A stretch of DNA of 9,720 bases from Archaeoglobaceae archaeon (GTDB lineage: Archaea; Halobacteriota; Archaeoglobi; Archaeoglobales; Archaeoglobaceae). The notes below the pieces were generated by a model. It had not been told where the DNA came from. It did not search any database and saw nothing but the letters and a program-made list of their open reading frames with translations. Positions 1-5,935 of the stretch are shown here, piece by piece. The position numbers and the translations under genes are program-made. Every line of letters begins with the position of its first letter. Position 1 is the stretch's first letter. The stretch covers positions 1 to 9,720 of the forward strand of contig JALVYA010000129.1 in assembly GCA_027038095.1 (NCBI GenBank), written 5' to 3'.

Positions 1-866
1 ACGATCCACAGTAAGACCGCGATGTAGAGCGCCGCCGCCGCGAAAACTTTTATCGCGTGCACGCCCACTTGGCCCATTATGAACGCCCATCCCTCGATCG
101 GGTTCACCTGAGCTAGGCCGCCGCCAAGCCGGAGGACGTTTTTCGCGTTGACTTCCCCGGAAGCGAGGGAGAGCGCCGCAGCAAGCGCGTGGTATCCGCC
201 CCATATCTGTTGCACCAAGGCTTTGGTGGTCGCCCCGAGGCCGTCCTTTATCCTCTTGAGGTTTCCCTTGATCGACGCTTTCAGTTTTTCCCATCTCCCC
301 GTTGCGTATTTCTCCTCCTTTGTCTGCGTCACTTGGCTGTACATTTTCTCGATTTCCTTTTCAAACGCGCGTGCGTCGCGGAAAGGTGTTTCTTCGCTCA
401 GTCGCACCGAAAGCCAGCGGGGAAGACGGAGGATGTAGCTGAGGTGGATGCACGCTTCGTATGTTTCTATATCGCGCGCTTTGGAGAGGCACCACTGTGT
501 GATGTTTTGTTTCGTTGCATTCCTCATGCGCGTGTCAAGCCGAATCGCTTGAGCGGCGAGACTTAGCCCGCGATGTTGAGCGTAGCGCACTAGGTGCAGG
601 GCGACCGGCGTCCCCTTGTGTGGCATCGCCATCACCCCCGCGAGGAGGGCGCTACCCAAGACGAGTCCGCCTTTCTCCCAGCCCCATTTGAGGCCCGCGC
701 GCACGCCTAAGATGAGCGCGAGGGGGACGAGTGAAAGCCATAGCGCTTGAGCCGCGAGGGAAGCGATCCAAGCCGCCCAGCTCACTTCGCCCGGTGTGGA
801 GACGAATTGGGATGCCGCCCATTCCGTGAGGAGGTCAAAAAGTTTTTGTGAACCCCAAGGGACCAT
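1..866 (-). CDS. Polytopic membrane protein, probable conjugation (T4SS) component, partial at left edge
   Basis: The minus-strand frame is open from the ATG at 866 to the window edge, giving 288 codons with no stop, so the C-terminus is missing. The start follows a GGGGGTGAG ribosome binding site and lies 12 bases after the stop of the upstream membrane-protein gene, so the two are probably cotranscribed. Hydrophobic segments appear at about residues 30-56, 66-82 and 268-288, the last one cut by the edge. Between them is a charged, mostly helical region with Cys126 and Cys139. A large polytopic protein beside a VirB5/TrbJ-like gene and a relaxase suggests a VirB6/TrbL or TraG-N type inner-membrane channel protein. 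That is inference from topology and context, because I see no diagnostic motif. That the frame is a real gene is well supported by its length, ribosome binding site and membrane pattern. Confidence 0.75.
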   Translation of the reverse strand, partial: MVPWGSQKLFDLLTEWAASQFVSTPGEVSWAAWIASLAAQALWLSLVPLALILGVRAGLKWGWEKGGLVLGSALLAGVMAMPHKGTPVALHLVRYAQHRGLSLAAQAIRLDTRMRNATKQNITQWCLSKARDIETYEACIHLSYILRLPRWLSVRLSEETPFRDARAFEKEIEKMYSQVTQTKEEKYATGRWEKLKASIKGNLKRIKDGLGATTKALVQQIWGGYHALAAALSLASGEVNAKNVLRLGGGLAQVNPIEGWAFIMGQVGVHAIKVFAAAALYIAVLLWI

Positions 867-878
867 CGTCTCACCCCC

Positions 879-1157
879 TTACTTGCCGCCCTGCTGGATC
901 GCATACTGCCACAGGAGCGGTCCCCACCAAATGGCCGTGTAGACAAAAAATCCCCACCAGATCCTCCAGAAGCCGTGGCGTAGCGCGCCTCGTAGGGCGT
1001 GGTCGTGTCCGCCGAAGATCGCCTCTCCAAGGCCGCGGGCTATCTCCACCCAGCCCCACGCCGCCAGTACGAGTCCGACCACGCCCCAGAGCTGTTTCCA
1101 GCTGTGTATTCCCACCCAACCCCAGAGAAAGCCGCTATCCAGGAAAGGGTTCGCCAT
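879..1157 (-). CDS. Small Trp-rich two-helix membrane protein, possible VirB2/TrbC-like pilin or T4SS accessory
   Basis: This 92-residue protein has two hydrophobic stretches, at about residues 22-42 and 63-85, joined by a short polar loop containing GGHDH. It has twelve tryptophans (13 percent), which is exceptional. The ATG at 1157 follows a purine-rich AGAGGTGAGAGAGG leader. It lies between the coiled-coil gene upstream and the large membrane-protein gene, which starts 12 bases downstream, and all three run in the same direction, so an operon is likely. Two helices around a small loop resemble the architecture of TrbC/VirB2 pilins, but I see no clear signal peptide and the Trp content is unusual for a pilin. 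The pilin idea is therefore weak. A small inner-membrane partner of the VirB6-like protein is equally possible. Confidence 0.7.
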   Translation of the reverse strand: MANPFLDSGFLWGWVGIHSWKQLWGVVGLVLAAWGWVEIARGLGEAIFGGHDHALRGALRHGFWRIWWGFFVYTAIWWGPLLWQYAIQQGGK

Positions 1158-1180
1158 CCTCTCTCACCTCTTGCGCTTGC

Positions 1181-1205
1181 GGGCGACCCCGCCGCGGGGC
1201 CGCCC
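1181..1205. repeat. Long GC-rich hairpin (REP-like) between two leftward genes
   Basis: Arms 1181-1192 (GGGCGACCCCGC) and 1194-1205 (GCGGGGCCGCCC) pair over twelve positions with one mismatch around a single central base. The hairpin sits just past the stop codon of the coiled-coil gene and before the Trp-rich membrane-protein gene. It has no U-run on the leftward transcript, so it is more likely a REP-like palindrome or an mRNA-stabilising or attenuating hairpin than a full terminator. Its right flank (1198-1211) shares 14 bases, inverted, with a segment inside the relaxase gene (4962-4975). Confidence 0.6.
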
Positions 1206-1213
1206 CTTTGGGT

Positions 1214-1642
1214 TTAAAACGCGCCGCCCATCCGGGGCTGAGCGGCCTCCTCAGGCTCAGGCTCCGGGCCGGGCTGAGCTTCCTCCTGCTCCTCCTGTCT
1301 GCCGTTCTGTTCGTCCGTCGCGAGGCGCTCCTCGTGTTTGTCCGCTATCGTGCGGTTTCCCACTTCCAGTCGCGCTTCGCGCCCCTCCGGCAAGAGATAT
1401 TTCAGTCCTAGGGCCCGCCAGAGCTCGAAGCGATCGCGCGCCACTTCCTCCCAGTGCCGTGAAATTTTGTCCCAGACCCCTTCTTCCTCCAAAACCGCGC
1501 ACAGCGCTTGGATGGCCCACTCTTGTTCGCGAATCCGCAGGCGCTCCTCTTCCTCTCGGATCTCCTCTTCAAGCGCTTGGAGACGTTCCAGGAGCCTTTT
1601 GCGACGTTCTAGGGTTTGAAGGAAGTTTTTTCCGACCGCCAT
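1214..1642 (-). CDS. Coiled-coil protein with acidic, Pro/Glu-rich tail, function unknown
   Basis: The predicted protein has 142 residues. I chose the ATG at 1642 because GGAGGTG sits five bases before it, whereas the longer reading back to 1702 has no such site. Residues 8-42 form a strongly heptad-like, charged helix rich in Leu, Glu and Arg. A mixed helical region follows to about residue 88, and then an acidic tail at about 104-134 rich in Glu, Gln and Pro, with no hydrophobic segment. It is presumably cytoplasmic. It leads the leftward group of membrane-protein genes and is divergent from the gene at 1757, so it may be a cytosolic partner of the transfer apparatus. I do not recognise the family. 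An open frame of equal length exists on the opposite strand, but it lacks a ribosome binding site and is very rich in Arg, Ser and Pro, as expected of a shadow. Confidence 0.7.
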   Translation of the reverse strand: MAVGKNFLQTLERRKRLLERLQALEEEIREEEERLRIREQEWAIQALCAVLEEEGVWDKISRHWEEVARDRFELWRALGLKYLLPEGREARLEVGNRTIADKHEERLATDEQNGRQEEQEEAQPGPEPEPEEAAQPRMGGAF

Positions 1643-1756
1643 GGCGCACCTCCTTTTAATTTTATTTTTTGAGAGAAGATAGCCCTCTCGGGTTTCCTTC
1701 ATCGTGGATACCCCTCTTGGCTACTTTTTCCCGAAAGAAAAACGAGGAGGTGCGAG
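1643..1756. promoter_or_regulatory. Divergent intergenic region between the leftward and rightward transfer genes
   Basis: This 114-base stretch separates two divergently transcribed genes and must hold promoters for both, although I could not pick convincing -35/-10 pairs. It is T-rich on the left, at 1654-1670. It has an inverted repeat at 1671-1689 (GAGAG and CTCTC arms), whose loop contains the inverse of GGGCTATCT, and a second at 1725-1742 (TTTTTC and GAAAAA). Both flanking genes carry nearly the same initiation region, GGAGGTGCG, then two bases, then ATGGCGG. Confidence 0.5.
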
Positions 1757-2104
1757 ATGGCGGCAAGGTTTGTTTTCGCTGTCTGGGGTTTACTTTGTGT
1801 CGCCCTCACCATCTTGGGCGGCGTCTGGCTTTATGCCCGCCGCCGTGGGGTGAACCCGGACGAGCTCCTCTGCGCCCGCCCTCACATCGTAATGGGCGCG
1901 GCGGCAGTATGGGGTGCGGCGCTTTCTGTTTCCGCCCTCGTCTGGGCCTGGGTTGAAACCGGCGGCCTGCGCGGCCCGGGGTGGTTTTTCCTACCCCTGG
2001 TCCCCCTGGCGGTGTGTCTGGGCCTGGTGCTCGGCCTCCGGCAGGCCGGGCGGGAGCATAAGAAAACGCATGAAGGGGAGGTGAACGAAAATGTTCAGGC
2101 GTAA
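1757..2104 (+). CDS. Small membrane protein with three predicted transmembrane helices, function unknown
   Basis: The protein has 115 residues. The start is set by GAGGAGGTGCGAG directly before the ATG. Hydrophobic segments are visible at about residues 5-29, 44-67 and 74-98. A basic patch (ARRRG) follows the first helix, and a short charged tail ends the protein. Its last 14 bases overlap the start of the VirB5/TrbJ-like gene, and the ribosome binding site for that gene lies inside this one, which implies translational coupling and a shared role. I do not recognise the family. Placement makes an inner-membrane component of a conjugation channel the most reasonable inference. It could also be an entry-exclusion or anchoring protein, but nothing in the sequence decides this. 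Confidence 0.75.
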   Translation: MAARFVFAVWGLLCVALTILGGVWLYARRRGVNPDELLCARPHIVMGAAAVWGAALSVSALVWAWVETGGLRGPGWFFLPLVPLAVCLGLVLGLRQAGREHKKTHEGEVNENVQA

Positions 2105-3140
2105 CTGCGAACCGGTCATCTACATCGGCCCCGCCCCGAGGAGGCGGCGGGGGAAAGTTTTGGCCCTCGGCCTCATCGTGGCCTTGGTGGCGGCCTTGGT
2201 CATGCTCCCGGGGCGGCCTCGGATCGTCTGGCAACCCACGTGCGCTCAGGCCGAACACGTCACGTGTACCGTCACCAATTGGTGGGGGAACTGGGTGAGT
2301 CTGGCCAAGGTCTGGGCCGCGATCCGGGAGGTGTATTCGTCTGTCGTGGCGTTGCGCGACCTGATCTCACAAAAGTGGAACGAGTTTATGCGGTATCGGC
2401 GGCAGGTAGATTACGCCTTAAGCGTGATCCGCAACCCCGAGGAGGCGTTGCGCGATTACCTTTTGCGCGAGGGGAAAACAACTCTCTCGGACCTTTTCCG
2501 CGAGGAGGAGGCGCGGTTGAAACGCCGGGTGGATGTGACGTCCGCTCAACTCGGGGCGGCGCTCGGTTTGGATAGCGGACGTTTCAGGCACGAGGACTGG
2601 ATGGATTTCGCTGTGGAAGCGAAACAGCACGCCCGCGCGATGGCGAAGGTGATTTTACGGCGGGCACAAGCTCCAGAACCAGTCCGGAACGGCGGGCGGC
2701 GGGCGGTGCGCCGGAATGAACAAGCCATTCAGCTCCAGTTGCCTGCACCGCCTAGCAAGCAGGAGGTGGCGGAGGCCCTCCGCGCGGCCAACCCTGCTAG
2801 CGGAGGAGAGGCGGCGCAAAAAGTGGCCCGGGCGGTGGCGGCGCGGAAGTGGGCTTCTGCACGGATGAGGGAGGCGGTGCTGGATCTTACTGTATCTGAT
2901 CGCAAACTCCGAAAGTGGCTTAAGGAACTACCACAAATCTACCAAGAAATTGATCGTCATCCGTACACCTCCGGTATAAAAACTTTAACGAAAGTGACCA
3001 TTCAGAATCAGATCATCTTGCTTCGCATCCTCCGGCAGGTGTCCGCGCAAAACCTGGCCTTCCAAGCTTCCTACGCTCAATCGCAAGCCGAGAGGGCGCG
3101 TAAAGCTATCCGGGAAGCCTCTTTAGAAGCCATAAAGTAG
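2091..3140 (+). CDS. VirB5/TrbJ-like conjugative transfer protein
   Basis: The 349-residue protein starts at an ATG preceded by GGGGAGGTGAACGAAA. After a basic cytoplasmic stretch with four arginines at 17-20, a hydrophobic segment at about 22-39 acts as signal or anchor. Cys51 and Cys59 lie just outside it. The rest is almost wholly alpha-helical: a segment with NWWGNW at 63-68, long charged helices, an Ala-rich middle, and a C-terminal region from about 300 to 349 rich in Gln, Asn, Leu and Ala (for example TIQNQIILLRILRQ). That arrangement, an exported helical protein whose C-terminal helix is rich in Gln and Asn, is typical of TrbJ/VirB5, the minor pilus-tip component of type IV secretion systems. 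It overlaps the preceding membrane-protein gene. The assignment is by pattern and context. There is no catalytic motif to confirm it. Confidence 0.6.
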   Translation: MFRRNCEPVIYIGPAPRRRRGKVLALGLIVALVAALVMLPGRPRIVWQPTCAQAEHVTCTVTNWWGNWVSLAKVWAAIREVYSSVVALRDLISQKWNEFMRYRRQVDYALSVIRNPEEALRDYLLREGKTTLSDLFREEEARLKRRVDVTSAQLGAALGLDSGRFRHEDWMDFAVEAKQHARAMAKVILRRAQAPEPVRNGGRRAVRRNEQAIQLQLPAPPSKQEVAEALRAANPASGGEAAQKVARAVAARKWASARMREAVLDLTVSDRKLRKWLKELPQIYQEIDRHPYTSGIKTLTKVTIQNQIILLRILRQVSAQNLAFQASYAQSQAERARKAIREASLEAIK

Positions 3141-3164
3141 ACGACAAACAGGGCAAGGGGAGAT

Positions 3165-3197
3165 GGGGCCGGGCCGGTTTTTTGCCCGCCCGGTCCC
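3165..3197. repeat. GC-rich inverted repeat after the VirB5/TrbJ-like gene
   Basis: Arms GGGGCCGGGC (3165-3174) and GCCCGGTCCC (3188-3197) pair over ten positions with one G-T wobble. The 13-base loop contains six T residues (3178-3183). It begins 24 bases after the stop at 3140. Because the T-run is in the loop and not after the stem, it is not a textbook intrinsic terminator, though it could still reduce read-through into the mobilization genes. Confidence 0.45.
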
Positions 3198-3220
3198 ACT
3201 AAGAAACTCGGTCTGAAACC

Positions 3221-3267
3221 TTCGGAAAATTTCCGAAATTTCGGAATCTTTCCGAACCGTTCCGGAA
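3221..3267. promoter_or_regulatory. Helically phased TTCSGAA half-site array, probable relaxosome or MobC binding sites
   Basis: Five half-sites lie about ten bases apart: TTCGGAA at 3221, TTCCGAA at 3231, TTCGGAA at 3240, TTCCGAA at 3250 and the palindrome TTCCGGAA at 3260. Consecutive pairs form perfect inverted repeats: 3221-3228 with 3230-3237 around one base, and 3240-3246 with 3250-3256 around three bases. One half-site per helical turn is how ribbon-helix-helix dimers often line up on DNA, and mobC, about 350 bases downstream, encodes such a protein. The link to MobC is inference. Confidence 0.5.
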
Positions 3268-3312
3268 GAGTTGAGCCGCACCCCACCTTACCGCGCGCCC
3301 GGAGCTGAGATC

Positions 3313-3324
3313 CAGTCCTGCCTT
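3313..3324 (+). other. Candidate nic site of oriT
   Basis: The bases AGTCCTGCC (3314-3322) resemble the nick region of MOBP relaxases such as RP4 TraI, where cleavage falls after the G in ATCCTG. By that comparison the cut would lie between 3320 and 3321 on the plus strand, about 50 bases past the inverted-repeat array. The match is short and partial, so this is only a candidate. Confidence 0.25.
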
Positions 3325-3507
3325 CCCCTGTCGGCCGTCTCTTTTTCTCTCCCCCTCCGGGCGAGGGGGCCTCAGAAATTCTCCCGACGCTTCCCGGCTA
3401 CTTTCTGATTTTGAGATGGGTTCACGCAGACCTACGGCTCAAAACGCTGTTCTCCGCCTCCTCCCGGGGCATGAGGAACCCCGAAGGAGGAGAGATGAGG
3501 GACGAGA

Positions 3508-3527
3508 CCCAGCGCTGGCGCGCTGGG
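3508..3527 (+). repeat. Perfect 8-bp hairpin in the mobC leader
   Basis: CCCAGCGC (3508-3515) and GCGCTGGG (3520-3527) are perfect inverse complements around the loop TGGC. It lies about 90 bases before mobC and could be part of oriT or a leader hairpin in the mobilization transcript. Confidence 0.5.
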
Positions 3528-3616
3528 AGAAAAATGGATCAGCGCAATAGCCGCTGTGGAGCAGAAATCCCCCCCTGCCCCCCAGAGGGGGGAGGGAAAA
3601 AGAGGAGGTGGTGTAG

Positions 3617-4033
3617 ATGGGGAGGCACACGAAACCGAAGGTGACGATATGCATTGCGCCTGAAACGAAGGAGCTCCTTGACGAGCTTGCGGCGGAGAGT
3701 GGGCGTCCGGTGTCTTCCATCGCGGCACTAATAGTGGAGCGGTGGGTGCGCGAGGAAGGCGAGCGTGTGCTCGGTGAGCTCTGGGAGAGGTCGAAGCCGG
3801 TTCGTGAGGCCCGGGAGGCTTACGCCAGGCTCGTGGGGGCCCTGGGGCGGATCGGGAACAACTTAAACCAGATCGCTTTGCGTCTCAACCGGGGCGATCA
3901 TTTGGACGACCGCGTGGCTGAGGTCTTGGAGCGGATTGAGCGTGCTATGGCTGAGATTGCCCGTATTTGGCGTCCGGCGGAGGTGTTGCGCCAAGTACGC
4001 GAGGAGGAGGACGATTATGCTGATCAGGGTTAA
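3617..4033 (+). CDS. mobC: MobC-family relaxosome accessory protein
   Basis: The 138-residue protein starts at an ATG eight bases after GAGGAGGTG. Residues about 8-46 look like a ribbon-helix-helix DNA-binding domain: a short strand (KVTICIAP), a helix with LLDELAAESG, and a second helix after PVSSIAALIVERWV. Residues 76-92 carry LGRIGNNLNQIALRLN, close to the GxNxNQ signature of the bacterial mobilization protein family MobC (Pfam MobC), which helps the relaxase open oriT. The remainder is a charged helix. The gene overlaps the relaxase start by 17 bases, so the two are translated as a coupled pair, as expected for MobC and MobA. MobC-type proteins often repress their own operon by binding near oriT, and the phased array upstream is a natural target. 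The family assignment is confident. Confidence 0.9.
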   Translation: MGRHTKPKVTICIAPETKELLDELAAESGRPVSSIAALIVERWVREEGERVLGELWERSKPVREAREAYARLVGALGRIGNNLNQIALRLNRGDHLDDRVAEVLERIERAMAEIARIWRPAEVLRQVREEEDDYADQG

Positions 4034-5468
4034 GTCTTGCCACACGAAGGACTTACGTCAGCGTTTCCGCTACCTCTTGCAGGAGCGAGCGCCTGGTAAT
4101 CCGAGGGATCCGGAAAAATGTTTTGTAGTTTATCGCGATGTCCCCGAGGAGGTGTTTGTTCGTGCGGTGGAACAAATGGAGCGGAAGCGAACTTACTGGT
4201 CGGTTGTGGTCTCCTTCCACCCGTCAGACCGGGAGAAGTTTCTCCAGCACCTCCCTGAGATCGTGGAGGACCTGGTGGAGGAATTTCGCCGCGGGTACCC
4301 GCCGGGGGATCGTCCTTTGATCCATGCCGTCGTTCACCTGGACGAAGACCATCCGCACGTTCACTTTACGATCCTCAACCAGACTGAGGGAGGGCGGGCG
4401 AGTCGGTGGTGGTATTACCGTCGCGATCAAGAATGGTTGAGCGCAGTCCAGAATTATATCCGAACGAAATATCGCCTCGTAAATCCGCGCGATCCTCGCT
4501 TCTCTTGGCTCCTACACGAGGATCGTTCCCGTGCCCGGGCTGAAGCGATCAGGCGTCTGGTTGAGAAAGCGCAGGAGGGCGACGGGGACGCGCAACGTAA
4601 GCTCCGGCTCTTGGAGGAGCGGGACCGTCTCCGCCGGGAGATCCACAAGGTATGCGAGATGGCTTACTTGGAGGGCGAGGTTAGTTCGCGCGAGGAACTG
4701 GTGGAGTGGCTGAAGGCGCAGGGTCTGGAGGTGACGAGGACGGGGCGTGATTACATTACCGTGGCTCTTCCCATGGGCGAGGGGAAGAAGTTCCGAATCC
4801 GCTTGAGGGGGTCAATCTATGCGGAGGACTTCCGAATTCCTGAGTCAGGTTCAGGGAGCGAGGAACCGGGAGAGGACAGAGATCATCCGTCGCTTGACGA
4901 GTTGCGAACGAGAATTGAGCAAGCTGGTTCAGCTCCTTCGGGTGGAGCGCGTAGTGCAGGACCAAAGGGGCGGCCTCTGGGTGTTAGTCTCACCCGCCCG
5001 CCGATGATCTTCCCGTTCATGCCCGCGATGAGGTGGCGTAAGCTCTGGTGGGCGTCGTGGGAGCGGTGGATGCGGTGGCTCCTTCCTTTTCGCCCGCCGG
5101 TTTGGCTCCCCTCGCTTGGGTGGGTGGACCTCACGCCTTCATTACTCCCCCAAGTTCGCCAGGCGGTCGTTTCCCGGCAGGGCTATCTCCGTGTTAGTGG
5201 CGCGGAGGTTCCCCTCTGGGATCTTCCTGCCCTCAAGGAGGCGTTTGTCCGTTTCCAAGCCGAGGCCGAGCGTGAACGTCCCCGTCCGGAGCCCGAGCCC
5301 GAGCGCCGGGAGGGGGAGAGCGTTCTTGCCGAGCTCGCGAAGCAGGAGCAGGAGCTCCGCGCCCGCCGCCAGGCCGAGGAGGCCCGGCGCAGGGCGGAGG
5401 CCCGGGAGGCGGAGAGGGTATCGAGCGAGGCGAGGCCGACCCGGGGCTATCTTTACCCGGGGAGTTAA
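4017..5468 (+). CDS. mobA: MOBP-type relaxase (MobA/VirD2 family)
   Basis: I place the start at the ATG at 4017, not the in-frame ATG at 3936, because GGAGGAGG precedes 4017 and the resulting N-terminus (MLIRVKSC) matches relaxases. The protein has 483 residues. The catalytic tyrosine is probably Tyr19 in FRYLLQE. The metal-binding motif is HLDEDHPHVHF, with His107, Asp109, His112, His114 and His116, followed by Asn121. These define the relaxase domain (about 1-150), which nicks oriT and stays joined to the 5' end of the transferred strand. A charged helical region follows (165-235). Residues 300-330 are encoded by a repeat-like segment. Residues 340-369 hold eight tryptophans in a hydrophobic stretch, and the tail (405-470) is a charged coiled coil. 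It overlaps mobC. The family call is secure, but the C-terminal half matches nothing I recognise. Confidence 0.9.
   Translation: MLIRVKSCHTKDLRQRFRYLLQERAPGNPRDPEKCFVVYRDVPEEVFVRAVEQMERKRTYWSVVVSFHPSDREKFLQHLPEIVEDLVEEFRRGYPPGDRPLIHAVVHLDEDHPHVHFTILNQTEGGRASRWWYYRRDQEWLSAVQNYIRTKYRLVNPRDPRFSWLLHEDRSRARAEAIRRLVEKAQEGDGDAQRKLRLLEERDRLRREIHKVCEMAYLEGEVSSREELVEWLKAQGLEVTRTGRDYITVALPMGEGKKFRIRLRGSIYAEDFRIPESGSGSEEPGEDRDHPSLDELRTRIEQAGSAPSGGARSAGPKGRPLGVSLTRPPMIFPFMPAMRWRKLWWASWERWMRWLLPFRPPVWLPSLGWVDLTPSLLPQVRQAVVSRQGYLRVSGAEVPLWDLPALKEAFVRFQAEAERERPRPEPEPERREGESVLAELAKQEQELRARRQAEEARRRAEAREAERVSSEARPTRGYLYPGS
4962..4995. repeat. Repeat-like segment inside the relaxase gene
   Basis: CCAAAGGGGCGGCC (4962-4975) is identical to the inverse complement of 1198-1211, beside the long hairpin between two leftward genes. 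It is followed by a small hairpin, GGGTG (4979-4983) with CACCC (4991-4995). In the relaxase frame the shared part encodes PKGRPLG, in a low-complexity linker. The pattern suggests a dispersed palindromic element that inserted into the gene and is translated in frame. Confidence 0.45.
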
Positions 5469-5494
5469 CCAAAAACAGAGCAGGAGGTGTAGCT

Positions 5495-5935
5495 ATGAGG
5501 AAACGCAAGATTTTCGCTCTTTTGCTTGCCTGGTTCATCCTGGGTACCGCCGCTGCGGGTGCGGCGGGGCAGAAAAAGATTGAGGAAGCTCGCAAGCGCA
5601 CGCCTGCGTGGTGCGTGGAGATGATGCGGGACGCCTGGCGTGCTGAGAGAGGTCCCGAGGCCGAGGGACGGCGAATTGATTTCTGGCTTGCCTGGGGCGA
5701 GAGGAAACCCGGGGAAATTCGCAAGTGCTTCCAGCGATCCCATACGCCCATCCCTCGGTGGCTTCGGCGGGAGCTGAGGGAGCGCGAGGAGGCCGCCCGA
5801 AGCATTCCGCCCGAGGCGCAATGGCTGTTTAAGTTTGACGACCTTGCGCGGAAGATGCGCGAGGAAGAGAAAAAGATGCGCGAGGAAGGGTGTAATCCGG
5901 CTATTGCCGCCGCGTTAGGAGAAGTTTGCGATTGA
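5495..5935 (+). CDS. Small exported four-cysteine protein, function unknown
   Basis: The 146-residue protein starts at an ATG preceded by CAGGAGGTGTAGCT. It begins with a classic signal peptide: basic MRKRK, a hydrophobic core at 6-18, and a small-residue stretch ending near AAGAAG, with likely cleavage at about residue 25. The mature part is helical and highly charged, with four cysteines at 40, 78, 133 and 145, an even number that could form two disulfides. It starts 26 bases after the relaxase stop on the same strand, so it is probably the third gene of the mobilization operon. An exported protein there may act at the mating interface or in surface or entry exclusion. That is inference, as I recognise no family. 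Its stop codon abuts the stop of the convergent methyltransferase gene with no bases between. Confidence 0.75.
   Translation: MRKRKIFALLLAWFILGTAAAGAAGQKKIEEARKRTPAWCVEMMRDAWRAERGPEAEGRRIDFWLAWGERKPGEIRKCFQRSHTPIPRWLRRELREREEAARSIPPEAQWLFKFDDLARKMREEEKKMREEGCNPAIAAALGEVCD

Larger units (their letters stand above)
3141..3616. other. Non-coding region with clustered inverted repeats, candidate oriT and mobC leader
   Basis: No supportable gene lies in these 476 bases. The region sits directly upstream of mobC and the relaxase gene, the usual place for an origin of transfer. In order it holds: a GC hairpin (3165-3174 with 3188-3197, one G-T pair); a phased TTCSGAA array (3221-3267); a sequence resembling a MOBP nick site (about 3313-3324); a 7-bp hairpin (3351-3357 with 3363-3369); an 8-bp hairpin (3508-3515 with 3520-3527); and a C6/G6 hairpin (3578-3583 with 3587-3592) a few bases before the mobC ribosome binding site. 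Repeat density is much higher than in the surrounding genes. Confidence 0.55.

Noticed and set aside
148..566. Two plus-strand open frames of about 96 and 125 codons near the left edge
   Set aside because: They oppose a longer, membrane-patterned minus-strand frame that runs from 866 off the window edge with a good ribosome binding site. The plus frames lack such sites and read as Ser/Arg/Pro-rich shadow text.
603..615. GGCGTCCCC at about 607 as the second att copy of the tRNA-Glu 3' end
   Set aside because: Only nine bases match, it falls inside a coding region, and the flanking tRNA sequence is absent, so chance is the better explanation.
848..1411. Plus-strand 187-codon open frame
   Set aside because: No ribosome binding site, extreme Arg/Pro/Ser composition, and it crosses two minus-strand genes with clear starts.
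1171..1659. Plus-strand 162-codon frame opposite the coiled-coil gene
   Set aside because: Pro/Arg/Ala-rich with no ribosome binding site. The opposite strand has GGAGGTG before its start and a coherent coiled coil.
3351..3369. CCCCCTC/GAGGGGG hairpin as a transcription terminator
   Set aside because: The stem is perfect, but the T-rich stretch lies before it on the plus strand and becomes A-rich after it on the minus strand, so neither direction makes an intrinsic terminator.
3411..3644. Small frame in the mobC leader, including an internal ATG at 3495 with GGAGG before it
   Set aside because: The peptide is low in complexity, overlaps the mobC start, and its codons lie over hairpins better explained as leader or oriT structure.
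3936..4016. Longer N-terminus for the relaxase
   Set aside because: The extra 27 residues lie within mobC and are Arg/Cys-rich. GGAGGAGG precedes the internal ATG at 4017, and the protein then begins like known relaxases.
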